Notes: a model not told the origin generated them from the sequence alone. Counted from the first letter of the stretch, positions 47,501 through 58,693 are shown. The stretch: 64,000 nt of DNA from Sinohyriopsis cumingii (GCA_028554795.2 CM068835.1:57893219-57957218), one strand, 5' to 3'. Numbers and translations: made by a program.

Positions 47501-48761
47501 GAAAGGCAATAGTGTCAAGTGATTTAATGCTGCTATTAAAAGATACTGGGGTGGGGGTCTTATTTTTAGTACTCTAATACTTAACTGTTGCTTTTGCAGA
47601 ATTTCCTTCTTCCACCTTGCTTTAATGTCACAAAAGTAGTCTATGTCTAAGTCAGAAAGAAGTTTATCTCACATGAGCTGATGACATGGTAGTCAGACTG
47701 GTTGTGGGTTCTCACTGTTCTAGATTTCAAGACTGCTCCTTCTAATGGGAGGATAAAATTGTGAGTTTTTACAACAGGACATTTGTCCCAGAAGACATAT
47801 GCAATGCAGTAGTAACAGTTAGAACATTTTATTAAAATTAGTATTCCCCACACTGTATGTTTTTACTTCTTCACAAAACCATGTAAATTGATATCTACAA
47901 AAATAAATTAAAAACATCTGCCTCCAAATACAGCCTGCATTTTACTCAATTTTTTTATGTTGACATATATTATATGTAGTTCAGAAATATTTCAGGAAAG
48001 TCTTATCAATTATGTCATGTGTGACAATTGGAAGGTGTGAAATATATTTTTAGAAAGAGTTGTGGCATAACCAAAATTCAACATAAAAGTATTTTGAAGA
48101 TGGAACTTAAACATCACCATATGTACTTACATGTAAGTCAAGTCCAACTGCAAACTGCACAGACCCAGATCTTCTATTGCATTTTTTACTGGTAGATCAG
48201 GGTCTGTGTAGTTTGTTAGGATTAACCAGTAGAACAAATGACATTGACCCTGGTCTGCAGATGCATAATGCTGTTGCAAATCAGGCTCTTTATTGTTTGC
48301 AGTTTGACTCAACTTATAAGCTAGTATAAATGGTATCTGTTCTATTTAATGAAAATTTGTATGCACAATTTTTCTAGAATTGTAATATATTTTTCCTTGT
48401 ATCTTTTATCTTGTGGGACCATATAGTCATGCTTACATTTATTTGGAAAGGGTTTTATCTTTCTACATTATTTTGCTATCATTACATTTATATTTTTGGA
48501 ATGTTACATTTTAGTGGCACTTTGTAGCTAAGATTGTGCTGTTTTGCAATTAAACCCAGTACATACATACATATGTACATACATAGTGATAGACATTTTC
48601 GGGTTAGATTGTTTATGTACTTTATCTACAAATTCCATTCTTGTGTAATCTATATGCAGTTGTTTTTACTTTTATTTTAGGGTCATTTCCGAGACCAGTG
48701 GCCAGATCCATCAAAATGGACAGATGAAGAACTTGGGATACCGCCAGATGATGAAGATTAA
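36190..48761 (+). CDS. NDUFB2: NADH dehydrogenase 1 beta subcomplex subunit 2, mitochondrial (whole spliced CDS)
   Basis: Exons 36190-36278, 38682-38805 and 48681-48761 join in frame into 97 residues (human precursor is 105). Residues 1-28 are a mitochondrial targeting sequence rich in Arg, Leu and Ser with no acidic residue. The mature part starts GGGWQYR, like the AGGG start that gives this subunit its old name. A single aromatic membrane helix follows (FFFMWYWIMYRFW), then the diagnostic tail GHFRDQWPDPSKW and TDEELGIPPDDED. It is an accessory subunit of the membrane arm of respiratory complex I in the inner mitochondrial membrane, without catalytic residues. An in-frame TGA at 36157-36159 precedes the ATG. 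The gene shares a promoter with the vWA gene. Intron 2 is about 9.9 kb and full of mobile elements. Confidence 0.95.
36279..37979 (+). other. NDUFB2 intron 1, 5' part
   Basis: AT-rich, no repeat array. Frames on either strand (for example 36655-36365 minus and 36938-37321 plus) lack splice support and family resemblance. Confidence 0.5.
37980..38155. mobile_element. TA-flanked MITE, 176 bp
   Basis: Ends CAGTAAAACCTGTCTTGTGA and the inverse of the right end, CAGTAGAAGCTGTCTTGTAA, match at 17 of 20 positions, then both read GACCAC. TA flanks each side (37978-37979, 38156-38157). Internal 'cctgtcttgagagacca' is repeated. No transposase; the terminus type suits a Tc1/mariner or pogo mobiliser. 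A decayed relative is at about 3500-3645. Confidence 0.8.
38139..38213. repeat. 37-bp tandem duplication of the MITE right end
   Basis: The unit 'aagacagcttctactgtatt' plus 'acatcagtatgtcaa' is present twice. It copies the right terminus and flanking DNA of the adjacent MITE, so it arose after insertion. Confidence 0.9.
38682..38805 (+). CDS. NDUFB2: NDUFB2 exon 2: mature N-terminus and membrane helix
   Basis: Acceptor gcttttttcag precedes 38682 and donor GTGAGC follows 38805. One base completes a Gly codon from exon 1, then 41 codons. Encodes WQYRTVKSPDS, then the aromatic helix FFFMWYWIMYRFWREPE. Confidence 0.95.
38998..39215 (+). repeat. tRNA-derived SINE, 5'-truncated copy (S1)
   Basis: It begins inside the tRNA head ('agatcactgccatctc'), then box-B 'gggttcgagtctc', the body 'aatgtgggtatgtgagaaag' and 'ccgccatggatagcctat', ending 'ggcattaaaccctacaacaac'. 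It lies in NDUFB2 intron 2 in the sense orientation. Confidence 0.85.
39216..40378 (+). other. NDUFB2 intron 2 segment
   Basis: Unique AT-rich DNA with no recognised exon or array. Confidence 0.45.
40379..40462. mobile_element. 84-bp TA-flanked near-palindromic MITE
   Basis: Left CAGTGGACCCCCTC...GGCCACCC and the inverse of the right end, CAGTCCCCCTC...GGCCACCC, make the whole element a near-palindrome. TA on both sides (40377-40378, 40463-40464). Confidence 0.65.
40465..41056 (+). other. NDUFB2 intron 2 segment
   Basis: No features seen. Confidence 0.45.
41057..41285. repeat. ~115-bp tandem duplication
   Basis: 'tctgaccatgttatg..cttgacaatt' and 'tcagctgtgtgaagcccaaa' each occur twice, with small indels between copies. 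Confidence 0.85.
41457..41582. mobile_element. Candidate TA-flanked MITE related to the one at 40379
   Basis: Left 'tagtggcagacggtcttgtt' and right 'catgagggagaccactg' are weakly inverted; both carry the CAGTGGnC..C terminus type and a 'ggggtggcc' interior. TA at each side. Weaker than the neighbouring example. Confidence 0.4.
42222..42476 (+). repeat. tRNA-derived SINE, full-length copy with 14-bp target duplication (S2)
   Basis: Head 'gcccgagtggctgagtggtc' (box A of a Ser/Leu-type tRNA), box-B position 'gtgggttttagtgtag' (decayed), body as in S1, tail 'aataataacaacaataac'. The 14-bp sequence acacccatcaatca occurs at 42208-42221 and again at 42477-42490, a textbook target-site duplication from LINE-mediated insertion. 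Confidence 0.92.
42813..43070 (+). repeat. tRNA-derived SINE, full-length copy with 9-bp target duplication (S3)
   Basis: Head 'gaggccgagtggtctaatgc', intact box B gggttcgagtctagg, body 'gtgggtatgtgagaaagctt', tail 'caacgacaacaaaaaaa'. taaacatca is found at 42804-42812 and 43071-43079. It is in the same orientation as S2, about 340 bp away. Confidence 0.9.
43240..43960. repeat. ~62-bp minisatellite, about 11 copies
   Basis: Units carry 'atgacccatttcagatgacc', 'aataagggggtcttagtgtg' and 'ccataagggttaccagcttt'. A run of alternating variants (taagggttaccaggttt and ...agcttt) suggests a dimeric higher-order unit in the middle. Confidence 0.92.
44453..44510. repeat. (ATT)n microsatellite
   Basis: About 57 bp of att with one missing base. 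A shorter (ACT)n run is at 44720-44741. Confidence 0.95.
44934..45140 (+). repeat. Old, diverged tRNA-derived SINE (S4)
   Basis: Aligns by eye to S2/S3: 'ctgtatggctgactggtcag', 'cttgccagttgctttc', 'ggttcttcctctaccaaata', 'aacctatcatgtgcagaaaa', 'atgacattaaa'. Much more diverged, so an older insertion. Confidence 0.7.
45141..46010. repeat. Diverged repeat with AGGTCA motifs
   Basis: Three or four loosely similar segments with 'gattttggggtcaaaggtca', 'tattgatttct' and 'aagtctt'. At about 45338-45357 'gggtcaaaggtcaaggtcac' contains direct AGGTCA half-sites. No coding evidence. Confidence 0.5.
46020..47250. pseudogene. GC-richer fossil block, probable decayed coding remnant
   Basis: GC content and codon-like texture rise compared with both sides. 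Short minus-strand frames hold charged, protein-like stretches (for example SRNKTSFKVKKKRDHARGRC at 46945-46885, and ALQRFFDPVRPMMCPEQNLC near 46420), interrupted by many stops and frameshifts. The basic Arg/Ser-rich part resembles a retroelement nucleocapsid tail, but I cannot name the family. NDUFB2 intron 2. Confidence 0.4.
47250..48116 (+). other. NDUFB2 intron 2 segment
   Basis: No gene or array recognised. Confidence 0.4.
48117..48335. mobile_element. Foldback element copy G
   Basis: Left end 'atgtacttacatgtaagtca', right end 'actcaacttataagctagta'. Two modules ('cagacccagatcttc' with 'tagatcagggtctg', and 'ttgaccctggtctgc' with 'caaatcaggctct') and the spacer in inverted orientation 'aggattaaccagtagaac'. 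It lies 350 bp before NDUFB2 exon 3. Confidence 0.75.
48681..48761 (+). CDS. NDUFB2: NDUFB2 exon 3: conserved C-terminus
   Basis: Acceptor tttattttag precedes 48681. 26 codons and TAA; the last 14 residues WTDEELGIPPDDED are essentially identical to the vertebrate protein. Confidence 0.97.
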   Translation, partial: GHFRDQWPDPSKWTDEELGIPPDDED

Positions 48762-48917
48762 TAATCTTATTTTCTGCTAGAAAAATATCGTTATATGGAA
48801 CTTGAAGTGTGACATTGTGTTTGATAAGTTTTACAGACAGTACAATATCTGTAAAATAATGAGTACAAAGCCATCTATATTGTTCTGATGAAACAGACAC
48901 ATAAATTTTTCTTGTGT

Positions 48918-48923
48918 AATAAA
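48918..48923 (+). terminator. NDUFB2: NDUFB2 poly(A) signal
   Basis: AATAAA 157 bp after the stop codon, followed by a GT/T-rich stretch. Confidence 0.7.
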
Positions 48924-48939
48924 GTTCATTTGGACCCAT

Positions 48940-49407
48940 CAGCTTTGTAATGAAAGTTCTGAAGATGTAATTATGAGTCTCTTGCTTAAAAACATGAAAT
49001 TAATTTGTGTAAATTTGACCCCCTGCTGCTTGCCATTAGGAATAGAAATCTTATATAATGAATAGAAGGTTTCTGTTTCAAGAAAAACTTGGTAGTATAT
49101 TCACAAAACTTGTATAGGTTTTTCAGTTTTGTTATTTATACAGTTTTGCTGCAAAAATACTTTTAAAAGGATGGCATAAATAGAAATAAAGGTGTATTTG
49201 CATTTACTCTAGCATCAAATGATGCAAAAGCTTGAATATGATCTTGAAGGCTTTTGTAAAAATTATTAAGAAATGAATTGCTGTTTTATTGAGTTCTATT
49301 AAACGGAAGTGTACGAAATATAAAAATCTTTTGTCTGTTTTATGAACTCTTCTCAGGATAACATAAATAGAAGAAAAAAAACATGTAGGTGAAATTATTG
49401 TTAATGG

Positions 49408-49447
<40 letters not shown>

Positions 49448-50090
49448 TTGTTGTAATGCATAGAATCTTTTGTGACATTTTTATCTATTATAGTTTACAA
49501 AGATGCCATATAAATAGAGGATATTTTCTATTCCTTTGTTAATACCTGATATATTTCATTGTATGGTACAAAAAATCTGAATACTTTGAGTGACAAAGCT
49601 CTATATATGTCAGTATTTTTACCACATGATGAAATATATCCAGTATTTATGCAGGAAGAGAAAATTTTCTTTTTGTTATGTAATAAACTTACTTCTGAAT
49701 CAAAGCATCAGAGATAAGCTCACTCTTGAGCACACCACATACACAATGGGGAGGGTGTATCTTTTCATAATTTGGCCTCAGGATCAGTCACATTGATCAG
49801 CATAGATATCAGAGCGAATTGAGTAAAATGTTGATTTTGGAATGAATTAATCAGTTGCAGTAAAATACATTTTTGACATTTTGTAATCTCTTGTACCTTG
49901 TGGTAATAAGAGCAAATCCGATTTGAGCAGTGCAACACACCTGGCTTTTCACATTGTTGTCGAGATAGTCAAAGGGACATAACTTTGTCAAGAAGCAAAT
50001 TGTGGCTAATCAATATCTTTGGCAAAATATTCTTCCATTCCTGAGATGTTGTTTAGTTTCCACTTATTGCTGAAGCTTTTAAAGTCACTT
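48940..50090. other. Intergenic DNA after NDUFB2
   Basis: AT-rich with an (AT)n run at 49411-49444. No gene. Confidence 0.5.
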
Positions 50091-50094
50091 CTAT

Positions 50095-50251
50095 TGCACA
50101 CACACACACATAGGCATTGCATTGCCTGGCAAATCTTGTATTATTATGTGAAAATATAAGGTTTTTCACAGGTGAAAATAATGGAATTGAAAAAATGTGG
50201 AAAATATGGCACACACATGCATGCACACACACACACACACACACACACACA
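50095..50251. repeat. Two short (AC)n tracts
   Basis: Runs at about 50095-50110 and 50203-50251 separated by unique DNA. Confidence 0.9.
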
Positions 50252-50289
50252 AGCATCACACAAAATCATGGCACACCTTTGTATTTTCA

Positions 50290-50490
50290 TGTGTGACTTT
50301 TCAGTATTGGGCTAATTTTGATGGAAAGCACCCTGGCGTAAGTACTTTTCAATGTTTGACAAAGTTTGACAGAAAGCATCCTGGCATAGGGAATTTTCAG
50401 TATTAGACTAATTTTGACAGAAAGCATCATGGAAAAGGGACTTTTCAGTGTTGGACTAATTTTGACAGAATGGCAAAGGGACTTTTCAGT
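50290..50490. repeat. ~50-bp tandem repeat, 4 copies
   Basis: Units carry 'gggacttttcagtgttggac' and 'taattttgacagaaagcatc'. Confidence 0.8.
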
Positions 50491-52928
50491 ATGGGACAAA
50501 TAGTGCTGATGTGGCATCCGATAAAGGTCCAAAAACTAGAAGAACTTTTATATAAAAAAGCTGTTTTCAGGACATAAACAATCAACAGCATTGGATGAAG
50601 AAATCTGAAAAGAAAGCATACTGCTGACCCTGATTTCTTTGGAGTGACTGAAGTAAAATTGTGATACAGCTATAGGTACACAATCATGATATACCAATAT
50701 CATATGTAGTTTGATTATTGTACATTTTTTTTACAACTTAAGCAAAGTAATCTCAAAGTATCCAACTTTCAGGATCAGGCCCCAAGATTAAAATCAGTTT
50801 TCAACACTCAAACTCCATCTCATCTGATGATTTAACTCTGATGTCCGATTGGTCAGTCATTTGATGTTAGCCAATCAGACATCAGAATTTTTAGTTGAGT
50901 TTAATTGTTAGAAGTTTAAGCTCACTTTGTTGAACTAGAGGAGGTCTTTTTTAATACCGTTGGTATCAATATCAACACATACAAGCATGTACAACTTCAC
51001 TGCATCAAAACCCATCTTTCTTCCTAGGTCCAGGGTAGTTACTTGGAGTGGGTTTCATAGTTGCTAACCCCTGATCAGGGATCTAACTTTTTGTATATTG
51101 ATTTACAATAGCTGTACATTTGTTAAGTTTTTGCACTTAGCTTAGGTTTTCTGCACACTGTATATATACTGTTTAACCTGAAATCATGAAAACTGGTGAG
51201 GAATGCATCTGGATGAGAACTACACTCTCACCTCAAAAGTAGGTCCATGTGACCTATATTCATGCTTCATTGATGTGGGTTCGGTTTTATGTTTTAAGAT
51301 TTTTTAAAAAGATCTGTTCATGCTAGAATTGTCAAACTAGATGACTATGCTTCTCTATTAGTATCACATCCTTACAACAAAAGGTCACTGCGACCTACAT
51401 TTCACATTTTACTTGCTTAGGTGAAGTTTTTATCATGCCTGGCCTAGAGCCAAATGAGCTTATTTTATCAGGCATCCATAATTGTTTATGCTGCATCCAT
51501 TCTGTTGTATTTTACTTCTTCTCAAAAACCACTTAACAGAATTTGATCAAATTTGACAGAAAGCATTAAAATAATTCTGATCTGTGGTAATTACTAACAA
51601 TAGAAAAACCTAAGAAAAATCTCCCTCAATTTAAATTTGACAAAAAACATTCTGGCATAATAAGATTACAAATTTTCCACTAAATATGGCAACTGTTACT
51701 ACAACTAAAGTTCGTTTAATGACTTTTTAAAAATTGCTCAACAGAATTTTACCAAATCAGAGACAGTATCCTGGCATGAAGTTCTTGCAAGATTTTATAA
51801 ATCATGCCATTTCAACATAAAATATTGCTGCTGCTACTATCCGCAGATATTGCTTAACTGAATTTAACCAAATTTGACAGCAGTCATCCTAGCTTGAAGG
51901 CCTTTGACACTTCTAAAAATCATGCTTTTCCACCATCAAATAGGATGGGCACTACTAAAAATTTAAAAAACATTTACACAGCTTTATTTCTTAAAATGAA
52001 ACTTAACCGAATTCGCCTAACACTGAAAGAAAGGTTTCTGGCATCAAAGTATTTCACTAGTTGACAAATGATATTGATGTGCCATCATATATGGACAAAG
52101 GTATTAAAACTAGAGAACTCATTTAATATTTACCTTTGCAGTGAACAGTATTTAAAGAAATTTTGGCCAATTCAGATTTTTTTGAGCCAGCTGCACTTGC
52201 ATTTTGCTGTTAAGCACATATCTCAAATTTATTTGCCTGTGGGTAAATTAAGTCTCTTAAGACATCTTAAATGTGTTCAAGAAACAAATAACTTGTGCAA
52301 TGTGTGACATGTAAATGGATGGACATGATACAACTTTATGTCTTATTCTGAACACAACTGAGTTAAAAGTTGACTCTTGTTTATCCCAATTACCCTGAAA
52401 AAGCCTATGGTTCAGTTACACTGGATTGTATCGCTTGTATATCTCTTTTTGAGAAACAAAAAACTTGGGGAAGGTGTGACAGAACAGATGTAAATGGATG
52501 AACAACTAAATGGATGGCCTGTCAAAAGCTTTGAAAAAAATTCTCTTGCTCTGCCTAGTAGTATAAAATAACCGATTCTATGGATTCTATCCATCATTTA
52601 AGTTAGAAAACAAGACTGTGAATTTTAAAAAAATCCCACCTGTCGGATGAACAAAAGTGTTGATTCAAATCCTACCGTTGGATCATCCTTGGATGGCTAC
52701 AGTGTGTCCCTATGCGAGGTACTTTACACCAAATACTGTAACACTAAATAACATTATTTTGTTGCTGTGACATAAAACACCAAATCAAGCAAGAACATAA
52801 GTGAAGCTGAAAAAGCCCACCTGATGTTTTTTTAAAAAATAAGTAGGGGTTGGCCAAACATTTGATGAATGTTTTGAAAAGTAGTGGAGGTGGGCATGTC
52901 AGTGGATAAGGTTTGCACATATCTGATA
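50491..52928. repeat. Intergenic DNA with diverged 'tttgacagaaagcat' repeats
   Basis: From about 51530 to 52060, four poorly conserved units of roughly 120-130 bp carry 'acagaatttgaccaaatttg', 'acagaaagcat.ctggcat' and 'gctactact'. The unit is related to the array at 50290. No gene is recognised in the rest. Confidence 0.55.
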
Positions 52929-53017
52929 ATCTGGCACAAATAGCATATGGACTTAACCGTAAGAATCATCCTAATCTGGCACAAATAGCATATGGACTTA
53001 ACCGTAAGAATCATCGT
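52928..53017. repeat. 45-bp perfect tandem duplication
   Basis: aatctggcacaaatagcata plus 'tggacttaaccgtaagaatcatc' occurs twice with one mismatch at the junction. Confidence 0.95.
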
Positions 53018-53924
53018 AATTTAAATATGTAGCGCAAGCAGTACATTCCTCCTTGAATAGGACTTCCAAAAACTTTACGATTTTAAATTTTTTTTAGTTG
53101 TAAATAATGTTCTTGCTGCAAAAGTCATAACTATGTCTCGTTATCTTTTAAAGGATCAACCACTAAAACTTTTGCTGATGGTTGTGGTGGAGGAGCTTTA
53201 TGGATAACAAAAATATTGGTGCCCCCCATCCAGCTTGAAAATTTTCTATTGATCCAGATTGTATGTTCAAATACCCTATGCTATTGTAAAATAAAATACC
53301 CTATTCTATCCATCATTTCAGTTAGAAACAAATATGATAAAAGATATCATGGTCAAAAAGAAAATCTAACCATGAGAATTAAATGGATGATCCCTAATGC
53401 AGGCCAGCCAGATATGAGACGAGATGGTGATCAGGACAATAAAAAAGCACTTTTTTAAATTAGAAAATCCTGATATACCCAATATAAGCATGAACATGCA
53501 AAGGAACATGTTCAATCCGAACAACCGTGTGATGGAGCGACCATCCAAACTAAGTCATCAATTATAACTACATTGGTTCATAAAACTTGCTATGTTGGAA
53601 ATTACTGGTATAAAAGATGCATACATGGATAACCATTGTATCTGTTGTACATAAATCTGTGTACCAACAACACATGCAGAAATTATATTTCAAAGTGTAG
53701 ATTTTTATTTCACACATAACTCGATATAAATATTATCATTGAGAAACACTGGAATTTCAAACCATCTTGTTAACAAATGCATCAACATACCTTGTGTACA
53801 CAGTATATCAACATAACCCTGTGCATAATTGGATTTAGCTGGAAATCCATTTTGATAAAATATTAATCTCTGTACACTGTACAGATGTATTCCTTCAAGA
53901 CATATATACAAACATATACATCAA
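53018..53924. other. Presumed 3' UTR of the candidate gene plus intergenic DNA
   Basis: Minus-strand AATAAA at 53709-53704 would end the candidate gene's transcript about 220 bp after its stop codon. Nothing else recognised. Confidence 0.35.
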
Positions 53925-54112
53925 CTATTGAGGGTAACCAGTCCCATTATATCTGTTTTTGGATGGTGACATAGAACCCCTACACAGAGGCCAACTTAAA
54001 TGTGGAACAGAACGTTTACATGACGTATGACAATAGCGGTGGCCACTTTCATCAATAAAACAGCCACTATGATTAAAAGGCACATTTCTACCAGTAAGAA
54101 AATGTGTATCAA
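53925..54112 (-). CDS. Candidate gene, last exon
   Basis: Acceptor 'cgtcattattgccag' precedes 54112. The exon reads DTHFLTGRNVPFNHSGCF and on through a Cys/His-rich segment to NRYNGTGYPQ and TAG at 53927-53925. Cys and His positions (C..C..C..C) could bind metal, but no known finger pattern fits. Confidence 0.45.
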
Positions 54113-57100
54113 CTGGCAATAATGACGAGTAGACAATTATTTAGATATTTTGAAATAAAAGTTTTGGACAGATAAAGTACTGCGAATGAAAGAGTTTTGT
54201 GAACATACAATTTTTGCATACAGAGTGACAAAGCTGCATCGGCAAAAAATTTCTGATGGAAAGCCATCAAGCAACACAGTAGATAGCTTGTTAATTTTTT
54301 TCCCCACTTCTGTACAAAGAATGGTATTAAACGGAAACGAAAAGACACAATCAGAAGTAGGCTAGAGTGTAGAACATTCCTATGATTTAAAAAAAATCAT
54401 TTTTCATTTTCAGCAATCTGAAACAATTTAAAACAAAGGTTATTTTGTATTTTAGATGATGAGAATAGGGCAACTGATAAATACTTCGTTCAAACCAAAT
54501 GTAAGTTTTTAAAAACGTTCACACTTGTTACAATATTTATCACTTGGCCACTTTGCTCTAAGCCCATAAATTAAGGAAGATTTGACCAGAAAAATATGTG
54601 ACCCGTATTTCTTGACTGAAATTTTTCATCAAACTTTACTTACAAATGGAATACTTACGATATAAAGGTATATTACAATGCATATGTTGTTACGCCAAAT
54701 ATACACAAGTTGCAAGTCTCACTAAATATCAATTAAAAATATGAAAATAAAGCAAAATTAAGTGAACTGCAATCAATAATAAATAGGCATATTGTTTAAA
54801 GAAGTCCTCTACCACAGATAATGCCATTATAAAATAAACTTTTTGGGGTACTCACTCAAAGATGCACTTCAGTAATTTCTTATCATTTTAACATTAACTC
54901 TGTGAATCAAAGTACCCTGGCATATATTTTTTTTAAAACTGCCTTCCCTGGGTCCTATGTATGTTTTAATGGAACAGCCTCATGATTTTCTTTAGCATAG
55001 GAACTGTGTCTTTTTGTTACACTGTGGGTTAAATCATATGCAAAAACGGATTTTGCATGTGTTATATTCAGTGTGACTTTGGACAGACTATGCACTTCAA
55101 ATGAGTGAAGAACTTCCAACACTGAAAATTGGAGCAAACTTTTTACTCCAAGTAAACAAAACTATGACATTGTTGGCACAGACTTAATATGGTGAGCTTG
55201 ATGAAATTTGCCCAAATAATAAATTTTCAAGTGCAGTATTAAGTATTATACATAGTTTGTTCACAACATAACTTGATTATATAATTAAACAAAAATGGGA
55301 GGCATTCTGTTATCAACAGCACTTGCACAAATTTTTAAAAAGACAACAATTTTAGTTTGCATGGCAAGATAAATATCATCCAATTTTTTAATGCAATTCT
55401 GTGTAAATCAACGTTGCTTATCTGGTACAAATTGCCGATGACTAGAAAAAATGGTTGCAAAATATATCAGAATAATAGAACAAAAGATCATCCTATATTA
55501 CAAAATGTGCATACAATAATTCTATGTTAGTCAACTTTTACAAGCTTGTTAGCTGAGGGTTTACAGCTTGCTGTTCTTGTGCCCCATCTGGAGAATACCA
55601 CTGGATATTGTAAAAGTGAAAAGTTGTTGAACACTTTCTTTTTTAAGACATCCTGAATATCACACAAATTTATCAGCAAATGTTTTTGCTCTATGCCTGG
55701 CAAAAGACTTGCCTTTACACTGTATTGTAGGCTTACTGAGCCTCTTTTTTGTATTGTATTTAAGACAATGCCATTGAAACCTGTACTACTTCTAAGGCAT
55801 GGAGAAATCCACATTTTAAAAAGACTGGTAAAAACCCACAATTGCAGAATATGTACTTTTATTTTTCAACTTAAAAAGAAGTACTGAATAAAATTATGAC
55901 AGTTCTAATAAAAATGTTACAAATGTATGATGACTGAAATGACAAGTAAAAAAGGTGACGTCTAAAAAGTTGTGAATGGCTTATATGGTTAAAACCAACA
56001 CCAAATGACTCTGGACTCTACTTGGATGCTAGATGTGCTGATAAGTGTAAATGAAAGTGAATTTTAGTAGACCAGGACTGACAACATGGTGCATTTAAAT
56101 TCTGCCTGGTTGCTGTAAAAGCTCTAGAGTTAAGGATATCCATTCAGTTTTCAAGTTTCTATGACCCTTGAGGCTGAAGTGTGCCTGGGATTGCTCACCT
56201 GTTGTCATCTACCTAGAAACTGAATAAACTTAGTTGGCCATGAAGTCTGAGATGGCAGGGTGCTTTATGACATTCAAGGGATTTTACATTTTTAGAAAAG
56301 GCAGCCATTATGGATGGTCAGTTATAATCACTTTGCGAAACTTCGGTTTAATGTGCCAAGATACTTTTTGTGAAATTAGCTTAATAGCCATTGACCAGTT
56401 CTTGAAAAGTGGTTGAAAGTTTTTCCATTTTTATTAGCAATAGCTGTACTGAATGATTTACTGGCATCAACTGTGCAAAACCGAAAGGCTTTTATGCCAG
56501 GATTGCATGTTCTCATTCAGTGCTGGTTTAATTCTGTTGAGCCGTTTTTGGCAAGTCATTTTACATTTTTTATTTTTTTGTATTGCAGCCAACTTCTATG
56601 ATAGAAGACTACAACAAAAACTGGCATGTATATATTGCACATTATTAAAGTAATTTTGACAGGGATTTACGAAATATTATTGGGAAAATACAGGAATTAA
56701 ACAAATATAGGGATTTTAATGGAACTTTATGAAATATATGGATGTCTGGGAGGACTGTATTTATACATGGTTGAAGTTGCAGATGTAGCTAGAGAAAGCT
56801 CAGCTAGACATGGGTAGGGAGTCCCCACTGCCATGGTTGTCAATTTTCAATTCAGTCATTTCATGTGATCTCTAAATTCAAAGTGTCTTTATATCACAAT
56901 CAGTTCTTTCACCCTGAATGACTTTGGTCTTCACGAAGTGTCTTAAATTTTTTCTGATTCAACTGCTTAGTTAGAGAATTATCAAAGTATGAAGTAAGTT
57001 TGATCGATTAGAAGATTGTTGTTTCTTCACCAATACAAGCTCAACGAAAAATTTGGTCCAATGATGTATGGTCCTTCAAGTTTTGAGACTCTTGCATTTG

Positions 57101-58693
57101 CATGTTCTTAAAATTATGCAATGCACAGAAGTTTTAAAGCTTTATCAAGATATATACTACTCTTTCTCATTATAATGCAGTGATTGGGGTCCATAATTGC
57201 CAACCACACCATGGTATAACAAGTATTGAAATTTGGTGAATGTGTATATAGTATGTGCTAGGGAGTGGTGGGAAAGAGGATAAAACAAATGCAAATATAT
57301 AGTAATAATATTATGTAAATTAAATACATTTTTCACTTAATGGTAGTTGTGCATTAATTTTGGCAAATAACAAAGTTTCAAAAAGGAAATAAACATATGC
57401 AGACCATCTAAGTACAAGGGTTTTCACAAAAACATTTCAGCTAATGAATGTTTCAAGTTTCCATAACTTTTCATCTCTATTTAAATTTTAGATTGGAGTC
57501 AGAAGTGTTATATCCATAATGGCATGATACTGAAGCATGTTACAATGAGAAAGCAATGTCTAAAAACAAAATATGTGCTCACAAAACACTGATACCCCAT
57601 CACAAAGCCTAAAAACAGACCCAACTGCAAAACCTAATCAAAGTGTATGTGATGGTCATACTGAATGCTCTACCACTGCTGTGATGGGGCATAAAAGGAG
57701 ATATAACAATTTCCTTAAGTGTCCATGTCACCACTCTCAAGCCATCATCTAACATAACATGGGCAGTAATGCAGAACTGTCGCATGAATCCCACTGGGAT
57801 TGTCTAAAAAAAAAGTTAACAATATGTACAAATATATATTAAAACATGTAAATTACTTGGTATGAAACAAGGGTAAATGATGAGATTGCATACATGTGGT
57901 TCTACCAGTGGGAGAACAAAACTGTTTTAAAGGTCATCTACTACATATACTGTTTTATAGTTTAAATCTACCACTTTTGAAAAATAACAGATTTTTAATA
58001 TAAAAAAATTAACTTTTTACAAATTCTATCCCAACATTACAGAACCAGTCTTCTGGGTATGGTAATTATACCATTGCAATGATTTGTCATGGAGTAATTC
58101 ACTTTGAGGGCTAACATGTACACAACTAGCTGATAACTGATTACCTTATTGTTGTAATCTGTAGAATTTAAGGCCAAATGTAGAATAATTTATGAGCTGT
58201 AATAAGTAATAATGGGATCCAATATGATCCAAGATGGCTTCTGAGTCTGAATAAAAATGTGATGACCCTTGTTGGAAGAGAGAGACATACCAAAAAATAG
58301 ATTTTGGCATAGAAACACTGGAGTTATTACTTCAAGTTTTTGCATCGTTTAATGTTAATGCATTGTTCAAGATGTTTTTAAAGAAATATTTAGACCAGCT
58401 CATATTTTTTGGTTCAAGGCTAAGAAACATCACAGGGGTTGATACTGTTGCTTACAGTTTCCATATAAATCATATGTGCTATATAATAATATATAGTACA
58501 TATATGACTCGTAGGTAAATTGAAAGCAATGATACAAACCCCTGTGTGAAATATGAGAATCAGGTATACATCTCAAGTCCAACTCGGGAACTTCCTCCAG
58601 CGGGGGTGAACCTAGCTTTGATGAGTACTGGAGATTAGTTACCAGCCTTGAAAATCGGCCACAGGAAAAGTGCAATTTGAACTTCTTTGCAGG
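53925..58693 (-). CDS. Candidate unrecognised gene, C-terminal three exons
   Basis: Three minus-strand exons (58693-58540, 57793-57662, 54112-53925) can be joined without a frame break into 157 residues: 51 codons, then 43, then 61 plus stop. Intron phases agree (1 and 1). The peptide contains QYSSKLGSPPLEEVPELDLR, GFMRQFCITAHVMLDDGLRV and CFIDESGHRYCHTSCKRSVP, which read like real protein and not random AT-rich translation. I do not recognise the family. A poly(A) signal lies about 220 bp past the stop. Upstream exons, if any, would be to the right and were not found before the Tigger element. Individual exon limits are uncertain, especially the 57.7-kb acceptor, where tttttttttttag at 57804 is stronger but gives a different phase. 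Confidence 0.42.
54113..57661 (-). other. Intron of the candidate gene
   Basis: No repeats or exons that I can support. A 104-codon minus frame at 55841-55527 has no acceptor or known domain. Confidence 0.35.
57662..57793 (-). CDS. Candidate gene, middle exon
   Basis: The open frame reads VGFMRQFCITAHVMLDDG and VVTWTLKEIVISPFMPHHSS. An excellent acceptor (T11-AG) lies at 57804, and a second one (caatcccag) at 57794 fits the phase of the preceding exon. Donor GTATGA follows 57662; GTAGAG 12 bases earlier is an alternative in the same phase. Confidence 0.45.
58540..58693 (-). CDS. Candidate gene, upstream exon
   Basis: The frame reads PAKKFKLHFSCGRFSRLVTN and SSKLGSPPLEEVPELDLRCI. The acceptor (ctatgatcag) has a poor pyrimidine tract and the donor (GTTTGT) is weak, so this exon is the least certain of the three. 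Confidence 0.35.

Noticed and set aside
48622..48939. 105-codon minus-strand frame
   Set aside because: Antisense shadow of NDUFB2 exon 3 and its 3' UTR.
55527..55841. 104-codon minus-strand frame
   Set aside because: No acceptor/donor, no recognised domain; it lies in an intron of the candidate gene.
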